A stretch of 42,332 bases of DNA from Ruminococcus sp. (GTDB taxonomy: Bacteria; Bacillota; Clostridia; Oscillospirales; Ruminococcaceae), in NCBI GenBank assembly GCA_029060755.1, contig JAIDTI010000008.1:1-42332 (forward strand). The letters run 5' to 3'. The notes under the pieces are model-generated. The model had not been told where the DNA came from. It made no database searches and saw nothing but the letters and a program-made list of their open reading frames with translations. This document shows positions 17,067 through 25,238 of this stretch, piece after piece. Positions within the stretch are counted from its first letter, which is position 1, and every line of letters starts with the position of its first letter. Both the position numbers and the translations under genes were made by a program.

Positions 17067-20000
17067 TTTATGCAGAAAACAAAAATAATGATTTGTCGGA
17101 AATTATGGAGGCTATCCATAATGCAGGTGTTCCACATGGAACAATTGATATTGGCACGGAATTTCTTGAAAGCGGTGATATTAGTCTCCTCAAGAACATT
17201 TCGCCACAAGTAATAAGTCAGCCGACAATGAAAGGCTCATACTGGGAATTTGAAAGAAAATTCAACAACAAAGTAAACCACCTGAAAAATCCTGAACTTT
17301 TCAAACGTTTTGTACAGTTTGCTTATGCAGTCTGCGGTTGTGGTTTATGGAAAATTATAGGTGACGTAGGTTATACACACAGCAACTATAACAAGGAATG
17401 TCGTAAGATATGTAATGATGCAATCTATGCTTTCACGGGAATAAGTGCATCTGCACTTCTTATAGCTATAGATTTAGACCGCAGTTTCAATACAAGCTGG
17501 GCAACAAATGCAATACCATGTTACTTTTATGATGCAATGCGTGATAAAAGTGCAGATGTTTATCTTGAATCCGCTGGACTTATGACACTTAACAACCGTG
17601 CAAAGGTGCTTTTATGTGCAATGGCTTTGAATGTTTCGGAAAATTACGACGATACAGCCAGAAAGTGCGTAGATATTATCATGCAGGATATATCAAAAGC
17701 AAAAAACAATTATCACCCGTCTGATGCAGTTTATAAGATTGCTATTGCTGAATGTGCGTATTTTGACGAAAAATCAAAAGAAATCTTCAGAGCTACAATG
17801 AAAGTTCAGCCTGAATTACTCATTGAGTTTGCAATCAACAACTATTTCAACATCAACAGAATAAGCAAGCTTGTTTTTGATGAAAATATTGAAATCACTG
17901 TAAACTATGTTTATTCTGCAATTATGACTCATATGTCAGGATATAAAAATCCACGAGTATATGCACATCTTCAAAAACTTGCATTACACCATGAAAGCAG
18001 ATTTATTTCGGCAGTAAAGCAGATTACTGATGCTGTAACTGCAAAGAAGATGCTTGAAATTTTGCAGGAAGTCAAGCCAGAATATGCAGGAGATGACTTA
18101 GGCTTAAAGGAAATTGCAAGAGAGCGATATATTAATTATATCCGTGCAAATTCATGCACTTCTGATAATTATGCTTATGAGTATATTATGGGCAGAAAGT
18201 CACTTGATGAAGCTATGACTGAACTGCAAAAAGGATATATCAGATACAGTACAACAGGAAGTCACGGAAATTATATTCAGGCTTATGGTGTTGATGATGA
18301 TGTAATAAGAAGAAGCATAGTATTTGCTTTTGTCGGTTCAAATAGCAGATATTATTCAGTTCCGTATTCTGATATAAGAGACTTTACAGGTTTTTCGTCT
18401 TATGAAAATGAAAACGGTAAAATTATTGCAGAAATTCTGTTTGCTGAAAAAGTACCTGTTGAGATGATTCTTAACAAGGAAGTAAAAGCAGAATATCTTG
18501 TATCATATGCTGAACAGATTGCAGAAGTCAATATTTCAGAACTTACAGCAGATGCAAGAGAAATTTATCTTAGTGTTCTGGCAGAAGCAGGTACAGAAAG
18601 ATATAAAGAGAAAATTCTTGCAATGACAGATGATTCAAGCAAAACAGTAAAAACCACGCTTGTTTCTGTTATATCAAAAATGAGAGACTGGCAGACTGAT
18701 ATTATTGATATGCTCAATGCAAAAAAAGCTGGAAAGCGTGAACTTGCACTTGATATAATTGAGAAAATGAAGGGTATCGACTGGACAGATGCTCTCAAAA
18801 AAGCTCTTGAAAAAGAAAAATCTGAAAAATTAAAAGTGAAAACAGCATCACTTCTTGGAATAGAGCATACACAGGAGCAGGAAACAAAATCTGTTACAGA
18901 CAATGAACTTGTGGAAAAGCTCACAAAAGGCAGTAAATCCAAAAAAGTTGACTGGCTTTACAAGTCCGTATATAATGCCATACACTTTGCAGACGGTTCA
19001 GAAGTAGACGAAAAATACATGAGAGCAATTTTACTCTGCTATGCAAACAATGACTACAATACAGGAAAGCATCTTGCTGAAAAGCTGAATACTGATGAAC
19101 TTGCAAAGTTTACAGCGGAAGTTTTCGGCAGATGGATTGATGATGGTGCAGTTGCAAAAAATAAGTGGGTGCTTGTTTTGTACGCAGTTCACGGCGATAA
19201 CAGCATGATTTCAACGCTTGTTTCATACATAAAAACGTGGTCGGAGAATATGCGTGGCGCAATGGCAGTGTCAGCTGTAAAGGCACTTGCTATGAACGGT
19301 AGTCAGCAGGCATTATTGCAGGTTGACAATATGGCAAGAAAATTCAAGAGCAATCAGGTCAAAAATGCGTCAAGAGAGGCACTTTATGAAGCTGCTGAAT
19401 TTCTTGGTATCACGCAGGAAGAACTTGCTGACAGAATTGTCCCCTATTTTAATTTTGATGAAAAAATGTGTCGTATTTTTGATTATGGTACACGTAAATT
19501 CAGCGTTTATCTCACTCCTGCACTTGAAATTGAAATATATAATGGCGACAAAAAGGTGAAGAATCTCCCGAAACCTTGCGCAAGTGATACAACTGACATT
19601 GCAGAAAAATCATATGCAGAGTTCAAGGAAATGAAAAAACAGCTTAAAACTGCTGTAACATTGCAGAAAACAAGACTTGAATATACTCTTATGTGTGAGA
19701 GAAAGTGGACGGCTGAAAACTGGAAAAAGCTGTTTGTAAAAAATCCGCTTATGCACTGTTTCGCAGTCGGCTTGATATGGGGAATTTATGACGACGGCAA
19801 ACTTGTTTCAAGTTTCAGATACCTTGATGACGGAAGTTTCACAACATCAGATGAAGATGAATTTGAGATACCCGAAAATGCGCAGATAAGTCTTGTACAC
19901 CCTGTTGAACTTTCAGAGGAAGAACTTTCTGCATGGTCTGAACAGCTTGTTGATTATGAAATCATACAGCCATTTGCACAGCTTACAAGAACTGTATACC

Positions 20001-20386
20001 GCCCGACATCTGATGAAATCGGCAAGACTGAAATAATGAGATTTCACGGGAAAGAAGTAGTAAATCAGGTGCTTACAAGCAGAATGGAGAAAAACGGCTG
20101 GGAAAGAGGAGAAGCTCAAGATGCTGGCTGTTTCTATGAATTTTATCATTACGACATAAACAAGAGAGTGAAAACTGCTGATAATAAGTCCGTTTTTGAG
20201 GGATATATGGCAGAACTCACATTCTCTGGTACATATATCGGTGTTTATCAGTTTGATGCAGAAGATGTTGATATAGAAGAATTGAGATTTTACAGATACG
20301 GCGATTACAAGAACAAGCTCAAAGCTGATGAAGTAAGTCCACGATATTTCAGTGAGATAATTATGCAGTTGACAGCAATGTTTTAA
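17063..20386 (+). CDS. DUF4132 protein (YehI/MolR-like)
   Basis: A 1107-residue protein and the last gene of the MoxR operon. The long N-terminal part (about 1-780) is helical, with repeat-like stretches of HEAT character around 480-600 and 680-780. The C-terminal 300 residues carry the DUF4132 domain, seen from phrases such as NPLMHCFAVGLIWGIYDDGK, SLVHPVELSEEELSAW and DYEIIQPFAQLTR. The E. coli counterpart YehI (MolR) was once linked to molybdate metabolism, but the evidence is weak. I see no WGR domain at the N-terminus. AGGAGG precedes ATG 17063, and a strong terminator follows at 20396-20436. By context it is the large scaffold or effector of the MoxR-vWA system. Confidence 0.88.
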   Translation: MIYAENKNNDLSEIMEAIHNAGVPHGTIDIGTEFLESGDISLLKNISPQVISQPTMKGSYWEFERKFNNKVNHLKNPELFKRFVQFAYAVCGCGLWKIIGDVGYTHSNYNKECRKICNDAIYAFTGISASALLIAIDLDRSFNTSWATNAIPCYFYDAMRDKSADVYLESAGLMTLNNRAKVLLCAMALNVSENYDDTARKCVDIIMQDISKAKNNYHPSDAVYKIAIAECAYFDEKSKEIFRATMKVQPELLIEFAINNYFNINRISKLVFDENIEITVNYVYSAIMTHMSGYKNPRVYAHLQKLALHHESRFISAVKQITDAVTAKKMLEILQEVKPEYAGDDLGLKEIARERYINYIRANSCTSDNYAYEYIMGRKSLDEAMTELQKGYIRYSTTGSHGNYIQAYGVDDDVIRRSIVFAFVGSNSRYYSVPYSDIRDFTGFSSYENENGKIIAEILFAEKVPVEMILNKEVKAEYLVSYAEQIAEVNISELTADAREIYLSVLAEAGTERYKEKILAMTDDSSKTVKTTLVSVISKMRDWQTDIIDMLNAKKAGKRELALDIIEKMKGIDWTDALKKALEKEKSEKLKVKTASLLGIEHTQEQETKSVTDNELVEKLTKGSKSKKVDWLYKSVYNAIHFADGSEVDEKYMRAILLCYANNDYNTGKHLAEKLNTDELAKFTAEVFGRWIDDGAVAKNKWVLVLYAVHGDNSMISTLVSYIKTWSENMRGAMAVSAVKALAMNGSQQALLQVDNMARKFKSNQVKNASREALYEAAEFLGITQEELADRIVPYFNFDEKMCRIFDYGTRKFSVYLTPALEIEIYNGDKKVKNLPKPCASDTTDIAEKSYAEFKEMKKQLKTAVTLQKTRLEYTLMCERKWTAENWKKLFVKNPLMHCFAVGLIWGIYDDGKLVSSFRYLDDGSFTTSDEDEFEIPENAQISLVHPVELSEEELSAWSEQLVDYEIIQPFAQLTRTVYRPTSDEIGKTEIMRFHGKEVVNQVLTSRMEKNGWERGEAQDAGCFYEFYHYDINKRVKTADNKSVFEGYMAELTFSGTYIGVYQFDAEDVDIEELRFYRYGDYKNKLKADEVSPRYFSEIIMQLTAMF

Positions 20387-20395
20387 CAGAAATAA

Positions 20396-20436
20396 AAATC
20401 AGCAGAGGAAATAAACTTCTGCTGATTTCATTTTTT
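20396..20436 (+). terminator. Terminator of the MoxR/DUF4132 operon
   Basis: Perfect 11-base arms at 20396-20406 (AAATCAGCAGA) and 20418-20428 (TCTGCTGATTT) form a hairpin with an 11-base loop, followed by CATTTTTT. It begins ten bases after the DUF4132 stop codon. Confidence 0.9.
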
Positions 20437-20443
20437 ATGAATG

Positions 20444-20472
20444 AAAAAAGCTGTATCTTATGAAATACAGCT
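20444..20472 (-). terminator. Terminator of the tRNA-Ser cluster
   Basis: Read on the minus strand, arms AGCTGTAT and ATACAGCT (20465-20472 and 20449-20456) form an 8-base-pair stem with an 8-base loop, followed by a run of six T (20449-20444). It lies just beyond the 3' end of the last tRNA, facing the operon terminator at 20396-20436. Confidence 0.8.
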
Positions 20473-20479
20473 GAAAAAT

Positions 20480-20567
20480 TGGCGGAGAGGGTGGGATTCG
20501 AACCCACGTGCCTTTTGGGCAAACGGTTTTCAAGACCGCCTCGTTATGACCGCTTCGATACCTCTCC
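20480..20567 (-). tRNA. tRNA-Ser (anticodon UGA), copy 2
   Basis: Class II tRNA of 88 bases read on the minus strand. The acceptor stem GGAGAGG/CCTCTCC is perfect, the discriminator base is G, and CCA is encoded (20482-20480). The anticodon loop CTTGAAA gives anticodon TGA at 20532-20530, reading UCN serine codons. The long variable arm and the T loop TTCGAAT are regular. It is identical base for base to the copy at 20801-20888. Confidence 0.95.
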
Positions 20568-20589
20568 ATATTTGTATTTAGTTCTTATT

Positions 20590-20677
20590 GGCGGACTGGG
20601 AGATTTTAACTCCCGAACTGATTTAACAGCATACTCTCATGTAGGTGAAAGCTCCTTGAACACTTGGATAAGTCCGC
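20590..20677 (-). pseudogene. Degenerate or unusual serine-like tRNA with 8-base anticodon loop
   Basis: On the minus strand a tRNA-like cloverleaf folds: acceptor GCGGACT/AGTCCGC, D stem TCC/GGA, anticodon stem CTTTC/GAGAG, a short variable arm CTG/CAG and T stem GGGAG/CTCCC. All stems pair, and the sequence can be aligned along its length with the neighbouring tRNA-Ser(GCU). Three things are wrong for a normal tRNA: the anticodon loop has eight bases (ACCTACAT) and no T at the usual position 33, the T loop is TTAAAAT instead of TTCRANY, and the discriminator would be C with no CCA following. The 19/56 tertiary pair appears changed together (G-C to T-A). It is most likely a decaying tRNA-Ser copy; a frameshift-reading or non-translational tRNA is possible. 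Confidence 0.55.
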
Positions 20678-20693
20678 ATATAAAATAAATGAG

Positions 20694-20780
20694 CGCGGAA
20701 GGAGGGATTTGAACCCTCGCGCCAGTTTCCCGACCTACTCCCTTAGCAGGGGAGCCCCTTCACCACTTGGGTACTTCCGC
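20694..20780 (-). tRNA. tRNA-Ser (anticodon GCU)
   Basis: Class II tRNA of 87 bases on the minus strand. Acceptor GCGGAAG/CTTCCGC is perfect, with discriminator G and no encoded CCA (CTC follows). The anticodon stem CTCCC/GGGAG closes the loop CTGCTAA, giving anticodon GCT at 20747-20745 for AGC/AGU codons. The variable arm and T loop TTCAAAT are regular. Confidence 0.94.
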
Positions 20781-20800
20781 ATTAGTGATTATTATCAATA

Positions 20801-20888
20801 TGGCGGAGAGGGTGGGATTCGAACCCACGTGCCTTTTGGGCAAACGGTTTTCAAGACCGCCTCGTTATGACCGCTTCGATACCTCTCC
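20801..20888 (-). tRNA. tRNA-Ser (anticodon UGA), copy 1
   Basis: Identical to the tRNA at 20480-20567: acceptor GGAGAGG/CCTCTCC, anticodon loop CTTGAAA, discriminator G and encoded CCA. It is the first tRNA after the minus-strand promoter at 20927-20955. Confidence 0.95.
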
Positions 20889-20926
20889 ATTTTATTTCGT
20901 GACATTCGTGCCACTCAACGTATTAT

Positions 20927-20955
20927 ATTATATCACGTCCAACACAAAATGTCAA
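20927..20955 (-). promoter_or_regulatory. Consensus promoter of the tRNA-Ser cluster
   Basis: On the minus strand TTGACA (20955-20950) and TATAAT (20932-20927) match the sigma-A consensus exactly with a 17-base spacer. The predicted start lies about 30 bases before the first tRNA-Ser, and the promoter is divergent from that of pyrH. Confidence 0.88.
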
Positions 20956-21049
20956 GCACTTTTTCATCAAAATATATCCCAATATTTTCTGTTGAAAATT
21001 GTACATAATGACTAAAATTGCAAAAATTTATGAAATTTCAAAAATCCAC

Positions 21050-21078
21050 TTTACATATTCGTGATTTTAGTGTAAAAT
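21050..21078 (+). promoter_or_regulatory. Probable pyrH operon promoter
   Basis: TTTACA at 21050-21055 and TAAAAT at 21073-21078 with a 17-base spacer lie 33 bases before ATG 21112. The 94 bases between this and the divergent tRNA promoter are AT-rich and hold a perfect palindrome TGAAATTTCA at 21031-21040, which I cannot assign. Confidence 0.6.
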
Positions 21079-21111
21079 ATACATAGTACTATTTATCAAG
21101 AGGTGTTTAAA

Positions 21112-21822
21112 ATGGGAGTAAAATATAAAAGAATATTATTAAAACTTAGCGGAGAAGCTCTTGCAGGTGATAAAAAGCAGGGACTTGACCATGAAGTTAT
21201 TACAGAAATTTGTAAAAGTATAAAGAAAGTTACTGATGCAGGAGTTCAGGTTGCTGTTGTTGTCGGTGGAGGAAACTTCTGGAGAGGACGTTCAAGCGGA
21301 AAAATGGACAGAACACGTGCCGACCATATCGGTATGCTTGCAACTGCAATGAATGCACTTGCTGTTGCTGATGTTCTTGAATCGCTTGATTGTGATGTGC
21401 GTGTTCAGACTGCAATTTCAATGCAGCAGGTGGCAGAGCCGTATATCCGCAACAGAGCAGTTCGTCACCTTGAAAAAGGCAGAGTTGTTATATTTGGCTG
21501 CGGAACAGGCAATCCGTTTTTCTCAACAGATACAGCCGCTTCTCTCCGTGCTGCTGAAATTCAGGCAGATATTTACTTTAAGGCTACTATGGTAGACGGT
21601 GTTTACGACAAAGACCCTCATGTATATCCTGATGCAAAAAAATACGATACACTTACTTTTGCGCAGGTTTTAAGTGAAAATCTTGGTGTTATGGATAGTA
21701 CAGCCGCTACAATGTGCAAAGATAATAATATGAAGATGCTTGTATTTGATTTAAGTCGTCCTGATAATATCTATGATGCTGTTATGGGTGAAAATATCGG
21801 TACTGTTGTATCTAATGATTAA
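21112..21822 (+). CDS. pyrH: UMP kinase
   Basis: A 236-residue protein of the amino acid kinase family. It phosphorylates UMP to UDP with ATP in pyrimidine nucleotide synthesis. Visible are the N-terminal phosphate-binding segment [12 protein letters not shown], the [11 protein letters not shown] glycine-rich loop, and the [15 protein letters not shown] motif typical of bacterial PyrH. The ATG at 21112 follows AGAGGTG with a 6-base gap and fits family length; a GTG at 21103 is inside that site. It is the first gene of the conserved pyrH-frr-uppS-cdsA set. Confidence 0.97.
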   Translation: MGVKYKRILLKLSGEALAGDKKQGLDHEVITEICKSIKKVTDAGVQVAVVVGGGNFWRGRSSGKMDRTRADHIGMLATAMNALAVADVLESLDCDVRVQTAISMQQVAEPYIRNRAVRHLEKGRVVIFGCGTGNPFFSTDTAASLRAAEIQADIYFKATMVDGVYDKDPHVYPDAKKYDTLTFAQVLSENLGVMDSTAATMCKDNNMKMLVFDLSRPDNIYDAVMGENIGTVVSND

Positions 21823-21840
21823 TGAAAGGAAGTTTTAACT

Positions 21841-22395
21841 ATGAAAGCAACTATTAACAATGCAAAAGAGAAAATGACAAAAAGTCTTGCCAATCTTGAC
21901 AAGGAATTCGGAGCAATAAGAGCAGGCAGAGCAAATCCAGCCGTACTTGACAAAGTTCAGGTTGATTATTATGGCTCGCCGACTCCTGTTGCGCAGTTAG
22001 CAAGTATATCTGTATCAGAGGCAAGAATACTTGTAATTCAGCCTTGGGACAAATCATGCCTGAAGCTTATCGAAAAGGCTATTCAGGCTTCTGACATCGG
22101 AATCAACCCGACAAACGACGGCAGTGTACTCCGCTTGACATTCCCACAGCTTACAGAGGAAAGACGTAAAGAGCTTTGCAAGAGTGTAAAGAAAATTGGT
22201 GAAGATGCAAAAGTTGCAATCCGTTCTATTCGCCGTGATACTATGGATAAGCTTAAGGCTATGAAGAAAAATTCTGAAATTACAGAAGATGACCTCAAAG
22301 ACTGCGAAAAGAAAGTTCAGGATTTGACAGACAAATATTGTGCTGATGTTGATAAGACTGTTACAGCAAAAGAAAAGGAAATCATGACGGTGTAA
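21841..22395 (+). CDS. frr: Ribosome recycling factor
   Basis: A 184-residue protein of exactly the usual length. With EF-G it splits post-termination ribosomes. The family features are clear: the N-terminal KMTKSLANLDKEFGAIRAGRANP segment is part of the three-helix bundle, and VDYYGSPTPVAQLASISV is the hinge and beta domain. AAAGGAAG precedes ATG 21841, 18 bases after pyrH. The gene ends one base before uppS, indicating tight coupling in one operon. Confidence 0.97.
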   Translation: MKATINNAKEKMTKSLANLDKEFGAIRAGRANPAVLDKVQVDYYGSPTPVAQLASISVSEARILVIQPWDKSCLKLIEKAIQASDIGINPTNDGSVLRLTFPQLTEERRKELCKSVKKIGEDAKVAIRSIRRDTMDKLKAMKKNSEITEDDLKDCEKKVQDLTDKYCADVDKTVTAKEKEIMTV

Positions 22396-22396
22396 T

Positions 22397-23134
22397 ATGG
22401 CTATATTCGGTAAAAAAGAAGACGTTATAATATTGCCCGAAAAACTTCCTGAACACGTCGGTTTTATCATGGACGGCAACGGCAGATGGGCAAAGAAAAG
22501 AGGTCTGCCACGTCCGTTCGGTCATAAAGAGGGAGCAAAGAATTTCAAGAAGATTGTCCGTTATTGCAAGGATATAGGATTAAAGAACATATCTTTCTAC
22601 GCTTTTTCAACTGAAAACTGGCAGAGACCCGACGACGAAATACATACTATTATGGATTTGTTCCGTGAGTATATTGTTGATGTACGAAATTTTCTTAGTG
22701 AAAATACAAGAATGATTTTTCTTGGTGATAAGTCTGCATTTGATGAAGATTTGCAGGAGAAAATGATTAAGCTGGAAGAAGATACGGCACATTATACAGA
22801 AATGAATCTTATGATGGCGGTAAACTATGGCGGACGTGATGAAATCGCACACGCTGCACGCATACTTGCACAAAAGGCTGTAAACGGTGAAATACGTCCC
22901 GAAGATATTACGGAGCAGTCTGTTGCAGATGAACTCTATACAAAGGGACTTCCTGATGTTGATTTAGTAATACGTCCGTCGGGTGAGTTGAGACTGTCCA
23001 ACTATCTTATATGGCAGTGTGCCTATGCGGAATACTACTTCACTAATGTTCTTTGGCCTGACTTTACTCCTGCCGAACTTGACAAGGCACTTATTGAATT
23101 TGACAGACGCAACCGCCGTTTCGGAGGTGTGTGA
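22397..23134 (+). CDS. uppS: Undecaprenyl diphosphate synthase (cis-prenyltransferase)
   Basis: A 245-residue enzyme that extends farnesyl diphosphate with isopentenyl units in cis configuration to make the C55 lipid carrier for peptidoglycan. The signature HVGFIMDGNGRWAK with the catalytic Asp lies near residue 26, followed by GHKEGAKN. The C-terminal RPSGELRLSNYLIWQCAYAEYYF motif is complete. It starts one base after the frr stop and feeds the same envelope-lipid pathways as the following cdsA and dxr genes. Confidence 0.97.
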   Translation: MAIFGKKEDVIILPEKLPEHVGFIMDGNGRWAKKRGLPRPFGHKEGAKNFKKIVRYCKDIGLKNISFYAFSTENWQRPDDEIHTIMDLFREYIVDVRNFLSENTRMIFLGDKSAFDEDLQEKMIKLEEDTAHYTEMNLMMAVNYGGRDEIAHAARILAQKAVNGEIRPEDITEQSVADELYTKGLPDVDLVIRPSGELRLSNYLIWQCAYAEYYFTNVLWPDFTPAELDKALIEFDRRNRRFGGV

Positions 23135-23135
23135 T

Positions 23136-23993
23136 TTGCTTACACGTATTATCTCGGCAGTTGTCGGAATTGCAGTCGCAGTAACAGTGCTTTGTCTGCA
23201 CGAAACAATAGTTCTGCCAATAGCTGTTGCGGTTGTAATAGCAATAATGCTGTTTGAACTTATCAGGGCGGTTAAACTTGAAAGGTGCTATCCAATTCTG
23301 ATAACAGCAGAATTTTTTGCAATTGGTGAACCAATAAGGAATATTTTAAATAGTTTAATTAGTTTACACTACGATGCTTTCAGCCATTATGTTATTGTCA
23401 GCACTATATTGTACTCACTGCAATTTCTGTGTGTATTTGTGATATTTGCGGTATGGTTGAAAAAGCATAAGGAGATACAGTATACACAAATATTCTTTGT
23501 ACTTGCGTGTATGTTCATGATACCTCGCTCAATGATGTGTATAATTGGACTGAATGATTTACCACATAGCGTATTTCTTATATTAATGGGTTTGTGTGGA
23601 GCGTGGATTGCCGATTCAGGTGCTTATTTCACGGGTGTCGCACTTGGAAAGCATAAACTTTGTCCAGAAATTAGTCCGAAAAAGACTGTTGAGGGATTTA
23701 TCGGTGGCATTGTTTCTACTGCTGTTTTCTTTGTGATAGCACTTTTTGTTTATAAAGAAATTATTGCTGATACTCCGTGCAAAATAAACTATATTCTTTT
23801 TGGAATTGCAGGAGCAGTATGTGCAGTTGTGGGAACTCTGGGTGATTTATCGGCATCTATGGTAAAAAGGCAGATTGGTTTCAAGGATTACGGCAAAATC
23901 ATGCCAGGTCATGGCGGATTTATGGACAGATTTGACAGTGTTCTGTTTGTTCTGCCGGCATTTTCTGTATTCTTAAATTTATTAATCAAATAA
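23136..23993 (+). CDS. cdsA: Phosphatidate cytidylyltransferase (CDP-diglyceride synthase)
   Basis: A 285-residue integral membrane enzyme that makes CDP-diacylglycerol from phosphatidate and CTP, the precursor of membrane phospholipids. TTG 23136 is taken as the start: it follows GGAGGTG and begins directly with a hydrophobic segment, whereas a longer version would run through uppS in another frame. About eight hydrophobic helices are seen. The C-terminal signature, LGDLSASMVKRQIGFKDYGK followed by MPGHGGFMDRFDS, is complete. Confidence 0.95.
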   Translation: MLTRIISAVVGIAVAVTVLCLHETIVLPIAVAVVIAIMLFELIRAVKLERCYPILITAEFFAIGEPIRNILNSLISLHYDAFSHYVIVSTILYSLQFLCVFVIFAVWLKKHKEIQYTQIFFVLACMFMIPRSMMCIIGLNDLPHSVFLILMGLCGAWIADSGAYFTGVALGKHKLCPEISPKKTVEGFIGGIVSTAVFFVIALFVYKEIIADTPCKINYILFGIAGAVCAVVGTLGDLSASMVKRQIGFKDYGKIMPGHGGFMDRFDSVLFVLPAFSVFLNLLIK

Positions 23994-24007
23994 GTGGAAT
24001 AATTACT

Positions 24008-24042
24008 AAGGAAAGGCGACAATGACGTTGCCTTTCTTTATA
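24008..24042 (+). terminator. Hairpin between cdsA and dxr
   Basis: Arms 24011-24020 and 24027-24036 pair over ten bases (one G-T) around a 6-base loop, followed by TTTATA. It lies 17 bases after cdsA and could end or attenuate transcription of the pyrH-cdsA set. The T run is short, so partial readthrough into dxr is likely. Confidence 0.6.
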
Positions 24043-24082
24043 ACAAAAATACATAATTATCCTCATAAGGAGATATAATATT

Positions 24083-25225
24083 ATGAAAAAGGTTTCAATT
24101 TTAGGTTCAACAGGCTCAATAGGTACTCAATCACTGGAAGTATGCGAAAAACACGGTTTTAAAGTTGTTGCAGTTTCCGCACACAGCAGTGTTGATATGC
24201 TGGAGGAGCAGGCAAGAAAGTTTAAGCCGAAGTATGTAGGAATATATAATAAGAACAAATATTCTGAAATGAAAAGCCGTCTTGCTGATACTGATATAAA
24301 AGTCCTCTGCGGAATGGACGGACTATGTGAAATTGCATCACTTGATGAAAATGACATAGTGCTTAATTCTGTTGTGGGAATGGTCGGACTTCTGCCGACA
24401 CTGGTTGCTATAAATGCAGGAAAAGACATTGCACTTGCAAACAAGGAAACACTTGTTGCAGGCGGTGAACTTGTCATGTCGCTTGCAAAGAAAAATGGTG
24501 TCAGGATATACCCTGTTGACAGCGAACACTCCGCAATATTCCAGTGTTTGCAGGGAAATAAGCGTGAACAGCTCAACAAGATTATCCTTACAGCTTCAGG
24601 TGGTCCTTTTTATGGATATTCATATGAACAGCTGAAAAATGTGACAAAGGCTGATGCACTTCATCACCCTAACTGGAACATGGGAAACAAGATTACTATT
24701 GATTCCGCAACACTTATGAATAAAGGACTTGAATTTATTGAGGCAAAGTGGCTTTTTGACCTCAAACCTGAACAGATTGAGATTGTTGTACACCGCCAGA
24801 GCGTTATACATTCTGCTGTCGAATACAAAGATTTTGCAGTTATAGCACAACTTGGTGTACCTGATATGAAAATCCCGATACAGTATGCGCTTCTTTATCC
24901 CGAAAGACTGGAATGTCCTACAAAACCGCTTTCACTTACCGATTACGGCACACTTACATTTGCAAAGCCTGATTATGATACTTTCAAGTGCCTTAATTCT
25001 GCAATAAAAGCAATTTCTCTTGGCGGTGCTTATCCATGTCTTGTAAATTCCGCAAATGAAGAGGCTGTAAAGGCATTTTTAAATGACGAGATTCAGTTTA
25101 TACAGATTGGTGAAATAGTTTCGTCTGTACTTGATAAATTCAAGTTTACGACTATATCTGGATATGATGATGTAATGAAATCTGACAGGGAAGCAAGGGA
25201 ATACGTCAGAAATATTATATCTTGA
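24083..25225 (+). CDS. dxr: 1-deoxy-D-xylulose 5-phosphate reductoisomerase
   Basis: A 380-residue enzyme of the MEP isoprenoid pathway; it converts DXP to 2-C-methyl-erythritol 4-phosphate with NADPH. The nucleotide-binding loop SILGSTGSIGTQSLEV is at the N-terminus, followed by LANKETLVAGG and the active-site segments DSEHSAIFQCL and KITIDSATLMNKGLE. AAGGAG precedes ATG 24083. With uppS upstream and ispG downstream, three steps of isoprenoid and carrier-lipid synthesis lie together. Confidence 0.97.
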   Translation: MKKVSILGSTGSIGTQSLEVCEKHGFKVVAVSAHSSVDMLEEQARKFKPKYVGIYNKNKYSEMKSRLADTDIKVLCGMDGLCEIASLDENDIVLNSVVGMVGLLPTLVAINAGKDIALANKETLVAGGELVMSLAKKNGVRIYPVDSEHSAIFQCLQGNKREQLNKIILTASGGPFYGYSYEQLKNVTKADALHHPNWNMGNKITIDSATLMNKGLEFIEAKWLFDLKPEQIEIVVHRQSVIHSAVEYKDFAVIAQLGVPDMKIPIQYALLYPERLECPTKPLSLTDYGTLTFAKPDYDTFKCLNSAIKAISLGGAYPCLVNSANEEAVKAFLNDEIQFIQIGEIVSSVLDKFKFTTISGYDDVMKSDREAREYVRNIIS

Positions 25226-25238
25226 GAAAGGAATTAAT

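Noticed and set aside
20590..20677. Amber suppressor tRNA (CTA in the anticodon loop)
   Set aside because: The loop has eight bases so the anticodon register is unclear, and TAG is used as an ordinary stop in this window (for example at 26303 and 40947).
23019..23135. N-terminal extension of CdsA into uppS
   Set aside because: It lies entirely within uppS in another frame, while TTG 23136 has a GGAGGTG site and begins the first membrane helix.
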